The notes: generated from the letters alone by a model not told the origin. A stretch of 64,000 nt of DNA from Yersinia enterocolitica (GCA_002082245.2 NBTC02000001.1:62001-126000); one strand, 5' to 3'. Positions 25,446-35,565 are shown, numbered from the stretch's first letter. Numbers and translations are program-made.

Positions 25446-26078
25446 ATGAGAAAGTTAAAAATAATTGTGGCGGATCAACATCCGTTAATGGTAAAAGGTA
25501 TCCTTGAGTTTATACAATGCTACCCTGAATTATATATTGAAGCCTACGGTTACACTGACCTGTCACAAGCCGTGACACAGTGCAATGTACAAAATGCCGA
25601 TATCTTTATTCTTGGTGATTTTTCTAATTTTCTTGGTGGTCCAGAACTCGTGCATTGGGTAAATTCCAAAAAAGTAACAGGGTACATCATTTCATATATT
25701 GAAAATATATCTACCATGGATATTGATTCATTCATTTCAGCAGGCGCGAAGGGGGGGGTTTCGAAAAGCAGTCATCCAGCCACTCTTAATCGAGCTATAG
25801 ATGCAGTAAGTAATAATTTTCTCTACTTTGATAATCCACTTATTGAATACAAGAAATTGGGAAAAAGGTATGTGTCACAGCAACAACTTACTGCCAGAGA
25901 AAAGCAAGTCCTGCAACTTATCGCAGATGGTATGACAAACAAAGAAATGGCCAGACAATTAATAATCAGTAACAAAACTATTGAAAGTCACAGACTCAAT
26001 CTTATGAAAAAATTGAATGTACATAATGGAATAGAGTTGCTAAAAGCAGCCCTACGGATGGGGGTCTGTACTATTTAA
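25446..26078 (+). CDS. SsrB-like LuxR-family response regulator with atypical receiver
   Basis: 210 residues. The receiver domain (about 5-120) is unusual: the acidic pair is D10-Q11 (VADQHPL), and the phosphoacceptor region reads ADIFILGDFSNF, where either Gly57 or the shifted Asp58 would occupy the site. The C-terminal GerE HTH is clear (TAREKQVLQLIADGMTNKEM, SNKTIESHRLNLMKKLNVH). SsrB/BvgA-type proteins of this length control virulence genes. Phosphorylation-independent action is possible. The gene stands alone between orgB and the convergent iagB. Confidence 0.85.
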   Translation: MRKLKIIVADQHPLMVKGILEFIQCYPELYIEAYGYTDLSQAVTQCNVQNADIFILGDFSNFLGGPELVHWVNSKKVTGYIISYIENISTMDIDSFISAGAKGGVSKSSHPATLNRAIDAVSNNFLYFDNPLIEYKKLGKRYVSQQQLTAREKQVLQLIADGMTNKEMARQLIISNKTIESHRLNLMKKLNVHNGIELLKAALRMGVCTI

Positions 26079-26095
26079 GTAACTCAATTTAGACT

Positions 26096-26124
26096 CCCCC
26101 TCCGGACTATGTTCCGGATGGGGG
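26096..26124. terminator. Terminator hairpin between convergent regulator and iagB
   Basis: CCCCCTCCGGA and TCCGGATGGGGG form a GC-rich stem with a short loop, 17 bp after the SsrB-like stop and overlapping the last codons of iagB. ATTATT follows. Confidence 0.7.
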
Positions 26125-26643
26125 ATTATTGCGGATCGCTTCTAACTTGTTTAATTGGTCATAAATGACATGTATTTTCTTGGCATAAATCAGTCTTTTT
26201 TGCTGATTGTCTTTGGCAAACCCAGCATTATAGGTACCAAGACAATGCCAGTTCATGCCACATTTTTGGAAATGTTCACTTAAAATCGATGAACCTACTT
26301 TTATGTTTAAACAGGGATCTTCCAGAAGTTCCTTTTCGTTTTGAATGACCCCTTTACTGATGAGTGATGGAATATGCATTTGGTTCACCTGCATGATCCC
26401 ATAATCGCGACTGACTACTTTACCTTCCGAATTTCGGTTGACACCAATAGCCTTGGTATTCAGATTACTTTCAACAATCCCTATAGATCTCAGTAATAGG
26501 GGGTCAATACTAAAATAAGAACCGGCTTCAGTGAAGCATAGCTTGTTTGCCAACGCTGTTTTAGACGTGACAAGTGTGATAAAAAGAATTAATGAAAATG
26601 ACAGTGTTTTTTTTACAATAAAAGTAAAAGACATATTGGTCAC
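26107..26643 (-). CDS. iagB: T3SS-associated lytic transglycosylase IagB
   Basis: 178 residues from a GTG at 26643, overlapping the end of hilA (TAAGTG). An ATG at 26634 is the alternative. The signal peptide (FSLILFITLVTSKTALA) is followed by an SLT domain with catalytic Glu in GIVESNLNTKAIG, DYGIMQVNQMH, and CLGTYNAGF. It opens peptidoglycan locally for assembly of the secretion apparatus. The hilA-iagB order is the same as in SPI-1. Confidence 0.92.
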   Translation of the reverse strand: MTNMSFTFIVKKTLSFSLILFITLVTSKTALANKLCFTEAGSYFSIDPLLLRSIGIVESNLNTKAIGVNRNSEGKVVSRDYGIMQVNQMHIPSLISKGVIQNEKELLEDPCLNIKVGSSILSEHFQKCGMNWHCLGTYNAGFAKDNQQKRLIYAKKIHVIYDQLNKLEAIRNNPPSGT

Positions 26644-28344
26644 TTATGCGGCCTCTTCCTGTTTATTGTGTTCATCAATCAGTGCCTGGAAACCTGAAAG
26701 CCTTGGGTCCTGGCTCCAAATGTTAGACCAAACGTTATTCTCAAGACGAAGTTGTTGCCAGTAATTTTCCAGTTCTACTCTCCCATACACTATCAATACC
26801 AGTGGTAGCAAACTTCCCCTCATTTTATTGAGGTCTGCTTGCTGCAGGAAACTGACGATTTCTGACTTCACTTCGCTACCGTATAAAATATACTGTGTAT
26901 AAATATTATTGACGGCAAGATAACCCAGATTTTGTTCTGGTCTGATTTTGCTTAAATAAACCTCTGCCTTATCACGCTCACCTTTAAGGGCCATAAATAA
27001 AGCCATCATCCCTTGTAATACTGGATGGCTGACTGTGTTCTGCACCATCAATTGGTGCGCAAGTGTAATAGCATCATCAATAGTCGATGAATAATATGTG
27101 ATCCATAACATAAGTATTCTTGCACCAATCCGATTTGGATCGAGATCAATACAGTGCTTTATGTATTCCAATGCCTTCTTGGTATTACCCGTTAAAAAAT
27201 AAAACAATGAATGGTAGTAGTATACGTCCGGAGAGTCCGGCATTAATAAATGTGCCTGTTTAAATAACACACTTGCCACTGAACTTTCTCCTTTCAGACC
27301 ACTTAACAGCCCTAAGATGGCCAGAGCCTGAGAATTACCCGGGTCAATCTCAATTGCTTTATCTATCGCCTTCATCGCGGTATCGATGGACAGTTGTTGA
27401 TCGTACAAACCAAGTTGTGCAAGCGAGATATAACACTCAGCTAAACAGCAATAGGGCAAAGCATGTTGCGGCTGTGTACTAACGCACTCCTCAAAGATAG
27501 TAAGCGCCGCCTGAAGGCTCACTGGCGTGAAATGATACATTTCACGACGACCACTCAAACAGGAAACTGCCGTGTCAAGAGAACTCATATGATGCAATTC
27601 TCCATTTTTTAATTGAAAATTAGGTATCTTTTCAATCAACATGCTCACCATTTTAGTCAGCAAAAGAGAGACATGCATGGTAGGGTCAAATTCCAAGCTT
27701 TGATGCTCTACCAGCTTATGATCTTTGGCGTGGACTAATTCAATGAACAGCTTCCAGCCACTTCCGTGTGAAACCACTTTCCCAGTGAAATAATATTCAG
27801 GCTGCATCTGATTCATAAGGTTAGTAATCGCATAAAAATCATTGCATTCTTGTGTGGCTGCCGCTGGCAATATATCAAGACCAAAACATGCGTACTTGGA
27901 TAATCCCTGAATCAAGCCATGGTGTAATAAACTGTCATCCATTAATGGAGCCATTTTAAAAGGGAAAATGGCTATGGTGGTAGATGACTTTGCCTGATCA
28001 CGTAGGGACTGCACTACGGCTACCTGAGCTTTAAAGCGATAGCCTTTGCCATAAACCGTTCCAATATAACCACATTGCTTCCCTCCGCGCAGGAGTTTCC
28101 TCAGTGCATAGATGCAACGTGTTAATGATTCATCACTGGCAATATTTTGGGTCCATACCTTCTCAAATATTTGCTCTTTAGTGACAATCTTACCTCCTGC
28201 CTCTAGCAACAGTATAAATACTTCAAGTTCTTTTGGCGGAATATGGATTTCTCTATTATGGTGCAACAGAACGCCATCACTCCGCAGAACGAAATCGTCA
28301 AAGATATACTGTCGAAATGCATTTTTTTCACCAAAAGTCGGCAT
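26644..28344 (-). CDS. hilA: HilA-type transcriptional activator of the T3SS
   Basis: 566 residues. The ATG at 28344 (MPTFGEKNAFRQYIFDDF) has GAGGA upstream. A GTG-initiated form five residues longer is possible. There is an N-terminal OmpR/ToxR-like winged helix (IPPKELEVFILLLEAGGKIV; DESLTRCIYALRKLL; VYGKGYRF) but no receiver. A central region (about 120-260, with IAIFPFKMAPLMDDSLLHHG) is followed by TPR repeats (about 290-480, e.g. AIEIDPGNSQALAILGLL). It matches Salmonella HilA throughout. The expected role is activation of prgH and other T3SS operons. Confidence 0.95.
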   Translation of the reverse strand: MPTFGEKNAFRQYIFDDFVLRSDGVLLHHNREIHIPPKELEVFILLLEAGGKIVTKEQIFEKVWTQNIASDESLTRCIYALRKLLRGGKQCGYIGTVYGKGYRFKAQVAVVQSLRDQAKSSTTIAIFPFKMAPLMDDSLLHHGLIQGLSKYACFGLDILPAAATQECNDFYAITNLMNQMQPEYYFTGKVVSHGSGWKLFIELVHAKDHKLVEHQSLEFDPTMHVSLLLTKMVSMLIEKIPNFQLKNGELHHMSSLDTAVSCLSGRREMYHFTPVSLQAALTIFEECVSTQPQHALPYCCLAECYISLAQLGLYDQQLSIDTAMKAIDKAIEIDPGNSQALAILGLLSGLKGESSVASVLFKQAHLLMPDSPDVYYYHSLFYFLTGNTKKALEYIKHCIDLDPNRIGARILMLWITYYSSTIDDAITLAHQLMVQNTVSHPVLQGMMALFMALKGERDKAEVYLSKIRPEQNLGYLAVNNIYTQYILYGSEVKSEIVSFLQQADLNKMRGSLLPLVLIVYGRVELENYWQQLRLENNVWSNIWSQDPRLSGFQALIDEHNKQEEAA

Positions 28345-29141
28345 GCTCTTATTCCTCACGATCCGTATAACAACGAAGATGTGCTATTCTGCAGTAACTT
28401 TAAAACTACTTCATAATTAGCGTGGAACTATCAAAAATGGCTCATTGCAAAAAAAATACCAGATTTAAATAGTGCGTATTACATTAAATAAATGTTAATA
28501 AAGTTGAGTGGTAATTAATAATTGACCTGGATCAATGTCTGCTTATATTCTTTATATGGTAAGAAGCTATCATGTTAATTCCAACATAGTCTATTAGATG
28601 TACAAATAATTATTTTTATTTTCATGAAATTTAATAAAGTACACAGGTGGAAACACATCCTTCCTCAAAATCGCATATTATGAGTGAATGTGTTTAAATT
28701 TATGTTTTTTATTTTGTTTGAAATGTTATAAATGCAAATGGTTACCATGTAGGGAGCCAATACTAATTGTATATTTTAAAAATCATTGCGTTATCGAATG
28801 TCATTAAATTAATTATTTTCTTTAATTAATTTAGAGTAAATATTTATATGGATGTTATCAATATAAATATTTACTCGCATGTCTAGCATGAGCATTACTT
28901 TTCATTAAGTCAAAAAAAACGTTAAAAGGTAGCGTTTCACAACACACTTTATATCGAAACAGCTGTAGATCATGATAAAAATGACTCACATAAAATCATT
29001 TTACCCCTCTAGTTATCATTTATCCTAACAGGTTTACTTCACCTATTAAGTTTCTAAAGCAGGAAAATATTCAGCATAGGTTTCTCCTTTTTGAGGGGGG
29101 CTTACCAGCTCGCTATGAAGTGAAATACTGAATTTGGTCAC
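28345..29141. other. Large AT-rich region upstream of hilA
   Basis: About 800 bp with no credible ORF. The length and AT-richness recall the long, silenced and multiply regulated hilA promoter region of SPI-1. I could not identify specific operator sites. Confidence 0.45.
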
Positions 29142-29285
29142 TTGAATGAAATCCGGGAAATCACTGAACACTGGCTGAATGAATATAACAGTGAGCGGCC
29201 CCATGAATCCTTGAGTAACCTGAGGCCGAAAGAGTACCAGTTGATGGCTGAAAGCCCGGAAATGCCAAAAAGTACGCGGAACTAA
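29142..29285 (+). pseudogene. IS3-family OrfB C-terminal remnant
   Basis: Forty-seven codons (LNEIREITEHWLNEYNSERP then HESLSNLRPKEYQLM to the stop at 29285) give the typical IS3 C-terminus. Confidence 0.75.
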
Positions 29286-29297
29286 AACGGGTGTGCT

Positions 29298-31730
29298 TTA
29301 CTCTTTCCATAGCGTTTCCATGATGGCGTCCTGGACTTTTGTATATGTCTCTTCTCCACTATCACAAAATATTTTGTAATTACGAAGAGGAATTATACTA
29401 GGTGACTTGGATTCTGAATTTTCGGGGGTTGGGGCGTCGATTAATTCTGTACCCTCCTCATCCATATCTTTCTTCACTAACTTTTCAAGATCGTCGCCAA
29501 GGAATGTTTCATCATCTAATTTTTGTTTTTCCTGTGTGCGTTGATTTGGACCCATTGAGGTTGGTTGCTCACGAGTCATTTCACTCAAATCAACAGTTGG
29601 CTCAACAAGGTTATTCTTAGCGTTAAGTGATTCTGCATTATCACCAAAATGTATTGGGGGGGGGCTTATTATCTCAGGTGATTTTGGTCTTGCTACCTGT
29701 ATATTTTCTTCTGGAGTCGTGGCATTAGCTTGACTTTCCGATTTCGGAGTCGCTGTTGTCTTTTCGAAAGAATTTGCATGATCAATAAAGGACTGCTCAG
29801 AATCAGAATCAGAGTCATATATACGCTCGCGGTCACGTTCAATAGCTGCACGCTCATAAGTAGCCATTACTTTATATTTATCAGCTTCTTTGATAATACG
29901 TATCCCTCGGCAATGGTTTTTTTTGAAGGCTTCGTCATTTGGTCGTTCGGTATCGATTGTTTCCCTCATTGAGGTGGTGTTGCTCAATTTTGTCCCGCTC
30001 ATTTTTGCATCTATTAAGATTGCCCCGTTCATATTAGCGCCTTGCAGATTTGCAGATCGTAAATCGGCCCGGACCATGTTCGCACTAACCAGTTGAGTAC
30101 CCGGCATTTCTGCATTAAATAAGTTCGCATCATCAAAAGAACTGTCTATAAGAAGTGTGTTGTTCAGTTGGGCATTTGTCAGATTTGCATGGTTGAAACG
30201 GGCCCCATTCATGCTTAAATTTCTCATGTCTGCGTTGGTTAAGTTGCTGCCACTGAATGAGGCACCGTTCAGTTTTACATTTCTAAATATGGCCTCCGTC
30301 ATATTTAGGTTATTTAAACGGTTGTGGGAAAGATCAACGTCAGAAAATGATGAATGACTTAGGTTTACATTAGACAGTGTTGTGCCGATGAAACGGGTCT
30401 TATTTGTATAATGGGAATCACTAAGATCCGCATTATTAAAATTCGCCCCCGATAAATTGGTATTAGAAAAAGTGGTACCATAAAATTCTGTTTTTAATGC
30501 AGCCGTAGCTTGGACCTTTTTTAATGCAGCCGTAGCTTGGACCTTTTTTAATGCAGCCGTAGCTTGGACCTTTTTTAATGCAGCCATGGCCTGATCTTCT
30601 TTTAATGCAATCGTGTCCAGGTCCTCGGGTTGATATGGGTCGCAGGATAAATCTGCACAAGATAAGTCTGAGTTATCCATAGACGTATCATACATACATA
30701 TTCCTCTCATTTTTGCATTATTCAATATTACTGAGTCCATATCTACCGTGTGGCAATGGGCAGAGGTAAGGGTGGCGCGGGTTAAATCGGTTTTTATTAG
30801 TTTAGTCTTTGAGATGTTGGTATTTTGTAAATTCGAGTCCGCCATGTTGACTTTATTAAATCCACAGTGACGTATCACAGTGTAACTAAGGTTGACACGC
30901 ATCATATGAGTGGAATCGAATTGAGAATTGTCCAAGAAGGCATCGTGTAACTGAGCATCTGAAAAGTCGGCACCCCGAATGTTGTTACAGTTTAAAATCC
31001 AGGTATTTCCCATTGTTGCACCCCTGAACGTTACACCGTTCAGATTACAATTTATAAATTCGGAATTTTGCAGGTTGGCGTTAGTAAAATCTATTCCTGT
31101 TAGATTTAAGTTTTCGAATCGCATGCTACTAAAGTCTTGATTTGAAAGGTTGAGACCTGTGTAGTCAACATCAGAGGTGCTGCCCTTTTCCAAAGACTCT
31201 ACTATTGCAGCATGCGATAATTTTGAACCATTAATCTCCTCGTTTTCAAGGGTAAACTCCACCGAAGGGGTTGCTGCAGTTAACACCCCCGCAAAAGGGG
31301 TTTCAGTGGCTAACGCCTCAGCAGGAGATACTAAAGAATTAGGTGACCGTTGCTCATCGTACATGACCTTCAATTTGTATTGACCAGACGTTTCTCTTCG
31401 CAACTCAGCAATAAATATTTCCCCTGTTATGTCATTGGTAATTTTATACGTTAGTGAGGGAGTTGTTGGTTCTTCTGCCTCAAAACTTTTTATCGTTTTG
31501 AGTGAAGGGGACTCATTTATATGATATGAGTCTTGCTGGAGGAGTTGCAGACGTCTTTCGCCATAATCAATACGACCTGCTGTAATAATATAAATAATCA
31601 TTTCGCCGAATGTACGTAACCTGTTAATTTTACTGGTTAGCGGGGTTAATTTATCTTCGTTTTTTACTACTAATTTACTCGCACATAATAATTTGTCTTG
31701 AGGTCTTATATTATAATTATATGTACCCAT
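29298..31730 (-). CDS. Large pentapeptide-repeat protein, candidate PipB2-like T3SS effector
   Basis: 810 residues from the Met with AGAGG eight bases upstream. An upstream in-frame Met at 31778 is less likely. The N-terminal domain includes RTFGEMIIYIITAGRIDYGE, similar in position and style to PipB2 and to the protein at 17859. Long pentapeptide arrays (about 190-370 and 420-580, A(D/N)LxN style) flank a lysine/alanine segment made by 27-bp tandem repeats. The tail (about 640-810) is acidic and low-complexity (SDSDSEQ; DDETFLGDDLEKLVKKD). Proximity to hilA/iagB supports secretion, which is inference. Confidence 0.75.
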   Translation of the reverse strand: MGTYNYNIRPQDKLLCASKLVVKNEDKLTPLTSKINRLRTFGEMIIYIITAGRIDYGERRLQLLQQDSYHINESPSLKTIKSFEAEEPTTPSLTYKITNDITGEIFIAELRRETSGQYKLKVMYDEQRSPNSLVSPAEALATETPFAGVLTAATPSVEFTLENEEINGSKLSHAAIVESLEKGSTSDVDYTGLNLSNQDFSSMRFENLNLTGIDFTNANLQNSEFINCNLNGVTFRGATMGNTWILNCNNIRGADFSDAQLHDAFLDNSQFDSTHMMRVNLSYTVIRHCGFNKVNMADSNLQNTNISKTKLIKTDLTRATLTSAHCHTVDMDSVILNNAKMRGICMYDTSMDNSDLSCADLSCDPYQPEDLDTIALKEDQAMAALKKVQATAALKKVQATAALKKVQATAALKTEFYGTTFSNTNLSGANFNNADLSDSHYTNKTRFIGTTLSNVNLSHSSFSDVDLSHNRLNNLNMTEAIFRNVKLNGASFSGSNLTNADMRNLSMNGARFNHANLTNAQLNNTLLIDSSFDDANLFNAEMPGTQLVSANMVRADLRSANLQGANMNGAILIDAKMSGTKLSNTTSMRETIDTERPNDEAFKKNHCRGIRIIKEADKYKVMATYERAAIERDRERIYDSDSDSEQSFIDHANSFEKTTATPKSESQANATTPEENIQVARPKSPEIISPPPIHFGDNAESLNAKNNLVEPTVDLSEMTREQPTSMGPNQRTQEKQKLDDETFLGDDLEKLVKKDMDEEGTELIDAPTPENSESKSPSIIPLRNYKIFCDSGEETYTKVQDAIMETLWKE
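30496..30630 (-). repeat. 27-bp in-frame tandem repeat inside the pentapeptide gene
   Basis: Units start at 30496, 30523, 30550, 30577 and 30604. The first three are identical (AATGCAGCCGTAGCTTGGAC then CTTTTTT) and the last two diverged. Each encodes about KKVQATAAL, so copy-number change keeps the frame. Confidence 0.92.
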
Positions 31731-32258
31731 GATATATACCTCTTTTATTAATTTAAAAAAATCAGATAACGCACCCATTGAAAATCCAATCTACACCGAC
31801 ATTAACTAATATTTTCCCATGCGGGGGAAACAAGACTCAAGCTTGCCGTTGTAACCAGATACTTGAGATGGTGTTCCACTATAGCACCCAGATGTGGGGT
31901 CTTTACGGGCGGCCATTTTGACAAATTGTGCATAGTATCTGATCATAATGTCTCTGTTGCTCCGAGCTATCTTTATACTGATTAAATCAATATCACGCAC
32001 CTGTCTCTGCTAATATCAAATTTCAACTTTCTACGAGGCAGGGGCCGATGGATGAAGTTGAATACTTTATGAGGCTGGTAACGTTGTGCTTGATTGTCCA
32101 GTTTGTTCATTCGCCTTGAATGTTTAAAATGGGCAGCATAGGAGAGTGTTAAATTTCAGTTAAAAAATCGTAAGCTGTGCAGTGGCAACAAGAAAACCCA
32201 TATGGAATAGTTGATGAGAACAGAATGAGTTTGGTAACACCTTCGTAACTGATTAAGT
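31731..32258. other. Intergenic region upstream of the large pentapeptide gene
   Basis: About 530 bp, AT-rich, presumably containing its promoter. No gene or recognisable IS piece is seen before IS6 copy 2. Confidence 0.45.
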
Positions 32259-33067
32259 GGTTCTGTCGCATTAAGGCGTCGTCAGGTAACATGCTGTTTT
32301 TTTACGATGTTGCCTGCCCATGTCTCTCATCCGAAAAGCCTTCCGTCGCCTGCATTACCCCACTGATGTTATCGCTCAGTGTGTTCGCTGGTATCTCGCT
32401 TATGCCCTGAGCCTGCGTAACCTCGAAGAGATGATGGCAGAGCGCGGTATTCTTGTTGACCACTCCACTCTGCATCGTTGGGTTATCCGCTTGGTACCGT
32501 TGTTAGATAAGGTTTTTCGCCGACACAAGCACACAGTAGGTCGGCGGTGGCGCATGGATGAAACCTACATCAAAATCAAAGGCCAGTGGAAGTATCTGTA
32601 TCGGGCGGTCGATACAGCAGGTCACACCATCGACTTTTTGCTGACCGCCAAACGGGACTCTGCAGCCGCATTACGCTTCTTTCGCAAGGCTATTCGCCAT
32701 CACGGCGAACCCGAGGTTGTCACTATCGATAAAAGTGGGGCTAACACCGCAGCTTTGGCCACGCTCAACGCCGACAAACCCGATGAGGAAGCGATTACCG
32801 TCAGGCAAAGTAAGTACCTGAACAACCTGATTGAGCAAGATCACCGAAATATCAAACGTCGGAGTCGACCGATGCTGGGATTCAAATCGTTTCGGCGGGC
32901 ACAAACGATCCTGGCCGGCATCGAACTGAGCAACATGATACGAAAAGGGCAATATCAACATCCGCAAAGTGAGGGATTGTCACTCGCGGAACAATTCTAT
33001 TTGCTGGCTGCCTAAATAACCGACAACGCAACTTTGGCCAACTTCATGTCACTAATGCGACAAAGCC
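32259..33067 (+). mobile_element. IS6-family element, copy 2
   Basis: 809 bp with the same termini as copy 1. Flanks GATTAAGT and CATTCGCC differ. It truncates an IS66 tnpC on its right. Confidence 0.95.
32320..33015 (+). CDS. IS6-family transposase (copy 2)
   Basis: Same 231-residue DDE transposase as the other copies (DETYIKIKG, DKSGANTAAL, IEQDHRNIKRR). Confidence 0.93.
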   Translation: MSLIRKAFRRLHYPTDVIAQCVRWYLAYALSLRNLEEMMAERGILVDHSTLHRWVIRLVPLLDKVFRRHKHTVGRRWRMDETYIKIKGQWKYLYRAVDTAGHTIDFLLTAKRDSAAALRFFRKAIRHHGEPEVVTIDKSGANTAALATLNADKPDEEAITVRQSKYLNNLIEQDHRNIKRRSRPMLGFKSFRRAQTILAGIELSNMIRKGQYQHPQSEGLSLAEQFYLLAA

Positions 33068-34320
33068 CATTCGCCTCCCTCCCGAAGAGCAAATGTGCGA
33101 CTGCTGCAACCAGCCGATGCACGTGATGAGGGAAGAAGTGCGTGAAGAGCTGGAGCTGATACCCGCGCACGTCCGGGTGACCCGCTATATCCGCGAAAAA
33201 TACGGTTGCCGCTGCTGCGAACAGCACGGTACGGTGGGTAGCGTGAAAGTGGCGCCGCCGGTGCTGGCGCTGTTCCCAAAAAGTTACGCCACGCCGTCAC
33301 TGGTCGCACAAATCATCATCAACAAGTTCCAGTTCGCCCTGCCGCTGTACCGGCAGGAGACGCTGTTCGCCGGCCTCGATATCCCGCTGAGCCGGCAGAC
33401 GCAGAGTCAGTGGCTGCTAAAGTTGGCCGAGCGGCTGAAACCGCTGCGAGCGCTGATGCAGGCCGCACTGCTGTCGCAGGAAGTTATTTTCGCGGATGAA
33501 ACGCCGTTGAACGTACTGAGTCAGGAAAATGGCCAGAGTTACATGTGGCTGTACGGTACCGGCCGCGATGTACGCAATGCGGAAGATACCACGCCGCACC
33601 TGGTGCTCTATGATTATCAGGACTCGCGCAGCGGTCGCTGCGCGGCGGAGTTCCTGAGGGGATACCGCGGCTATCTGCAGGTTGACGGCTACGCGGGCTA
33701 CCACAGCACGGAGGCGACGCTGGTCGGGTGCATGGCGCATGCTCGTCGCAAGTTCGAAGAAGCGCAGGGGGCCCAGCTGAACGCGAAGGTGGGCAAGGCA
33801 GTGTGGGCGCTGTCGCATATCCAGAAGCTGTACCGGATAGAGAAAGCCTGTCAGGGCAAGCCGCCGGAGGAAGTTTACCGACGACGGCAGGGCGAATCGA
33901 AGCCGCTGATGGAGGAGTTCGCCCGCTGGCTGGCGAAAACCGAGGTGCTGCCGAAGGGTTATCTGGGCAAGGCGATCGGTTACTGCCAGAAGCAGTGGCC
34001 AAAGCTGATGCGCTACCTGGAAGACGGACGTCTGGGCATCGACAATAACCGAGCAGAGCGTGCGGTCAAGCCGTTCGTCATCGGGCGCAAGAACTGGCTC
34101 TTTACCCATACGGAAGCGGGCGCGCACGCCAGCGCGCTGCTGTACAGCCTGGTGGAAAGCGCGCGAATCAACGGGTTGAACCCGTATGACTATCTTCATG
34201 CTGTGCTGACGGAGCTAAAATCGCCGGAGGAGAAGATCGACTGGGACGCGCTCCTGCCCTGGAAAATCACCCTACCTTAAACCCCGCAGTTGATCACTGT
34301 GGGGATTTAACGACGCTTAC
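33068..34320 (+). mobile_element. IS66-family element (third type), 3' part
   Basis: The tnpC 3' portion plus the right terminus, ending GGGGATTTAACGACGCTTAC at 34320. The 5' portion was removed by IS6 copy 2. Similar termini occur at 40004 and in the 455-bp derivative at 47529-47983. Confidence 0.88.
33069..34280 (+). pseudogene. tnpC: IS66-family TnpC, 5'-truncated
   Basis: The frame is open from the IS6 junction (LPPEEQMCDCCNQPMH) to the stop. The zinc-binding cysteines and the DDE core remain (IFADETPLNV, LQVDGYAGYHS, DNNRAERAVKP), ending LLPWKITLP. It is related to but distinct from the TnpC of copies A and B. The N-terminus is lost. Confidence 0.88.
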
Positions 34321-35030
34321 GATTAACAAAGCCGTCTTCCTTGCTCTGGGCATTAATACAGAAGGCCAGAAAGAACTGCTGGGCATGTGGCTGGCAGAAA
34401 ATGAAGGGGCGAAGTTCTGGCTCAGTGTGCTGACAGAGCTTAAAAACCGGGGGCTTCAGGATATCCTGATTGCCTGCGTGGACGGACTGAAGGGCTTCCC
34501 GGATGCGATAAACAGCGTGTATCCGCAGACTCACATCCAGCTGTGCATCATTCATATGGTGCGCAACAGCCTGAAATACGTCTCGTGGAAGGATTACAAA
34601 GCCGTCACCGGCGGGCTGAAAACGGTATATCAGGCTCCGACAGAAGAGGCGGCGCTGATGGCACTGGATAACTTCGCGGTTGCCTGGGACGACAAATACC
34701 CGCAAATCAGCAAAAGCTGGCGTGCACACTGGGAAAATCTCAATACGTTCTTCGGCTATCCACCCGATATCCGCAAGGCCATCTACACAACGAATGCCAT
34801 CGAGTCACTAAACAGCGTGATCCGCGCAGCCATCAAGAAGCGCAAGGTGTTCCCGACAGACGACTCGGTACGAAAAGTTATTTATCTGGCGATCAAGGAT
34901 GCGTCGAAAAAATGGAGTATGCCGATCCAGAACTGGCGGCTGGCGATGAGCCGTTTTATTATCGAGTTCGGTGACCGCCTGAGCGATCACCTTTAATACG
35001 GTGGCAGTTACACAGAATTATTTACAGGGT
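34321..35030 (+). pseudogene. IS256-family transposase, C-terminal two-thirds
   Basis: From NKAVFLALGINTEGQKELLG to GDRLSDHL at 34996. Mutator-type features are visible: DGLKGFPDAINSVYP, CIIHMVRNSLKYV and AIYTTNAIESLNSVIR (the catalytic E region). The end resembles an inverted repeat (GGCAGTTACACAGAATT). The first part is missing, but the N-terminus of the same kind of element is at 39157. Confidence 0.88.
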
Positions 35031-35038
35031 CTTATTTA

Positions 35039-35464
35039 AACGACAACTACCAGTCAGCAAATTTCTGGTTTAATAAAATTAAAACCGACACCAGTGAAGA
35101 CTCTCATAATAAACGCCAAGAAATATTTATTCCTCATACTGAGGCTCAATGGTTTTTTGATTCATGGTATGCAACATCTTCTGCCATAGTTTATAAAGAA
35201 AGTCGTGATAAATACTATCTAAATGAAGCCATTCAATTTATGAACAGATCTCTTTCACAAATCACTAATAAAGGTATGACAGGCGCGGATGGAAAACCTT
35301 TACCAGCCATGGCTTTACCGGAAAGTATCAATTTCTTGCATTATTCCGGAAAAGTGCAACCCGCTCCGAGCCCTATTATTCCATTGAACTGTTCCAAAGC
35401 ATCTATGACGCTCATGTTCAATCATCTGGGTACAGTGCTACAGGATAAAGTTAACACATTATAA
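35039..35464 (+). pseudogene. C-terminal fragment of an unknown protein
   Basis: An open frame of 141 codons (NDNYQSANFWFNKIK... to QDKVNTL) without a proper start, abutting the IS256 end. The composition is that of a real gene, and a terminator follows at 35495. I do not recognise the family. The upstream part was probably lost to IS256 insertion. Confidence 0.5.
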
Positions 35465-35494
35465 TATAATTACTCCCCCCAACCAGCAAGTCTC

Positions 35495-35519
35495 AAACCC
35501 TCTATGTTGAGGAGGGTTT
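35495..35519 (+). terminator. Rho-independent-type terminator
   Basis: AAACCCTC/GAGGGTTT stem around TATGTTGAG, about 30 bp after the truncated gene. Confidence 0.7.
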
Positions 35520-35565
35520 CGCTTTATCTATGCTTTATATAATTTATTTTTTAACGAGGAATAAT

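Noticed and set aside
30496..30630. Regular repeats that might suggest a CRISPR array
   Set aside because: Units are contiguous 27-bp tandem copies without spacers and are in frame within a coding sequence.
33417..34199. 260-codon minus-strand ORF inside IS66 tnpC
   Set aside because: It is an antisense shadow of the DDE transposase, as are similar frames opposite copies A and B.
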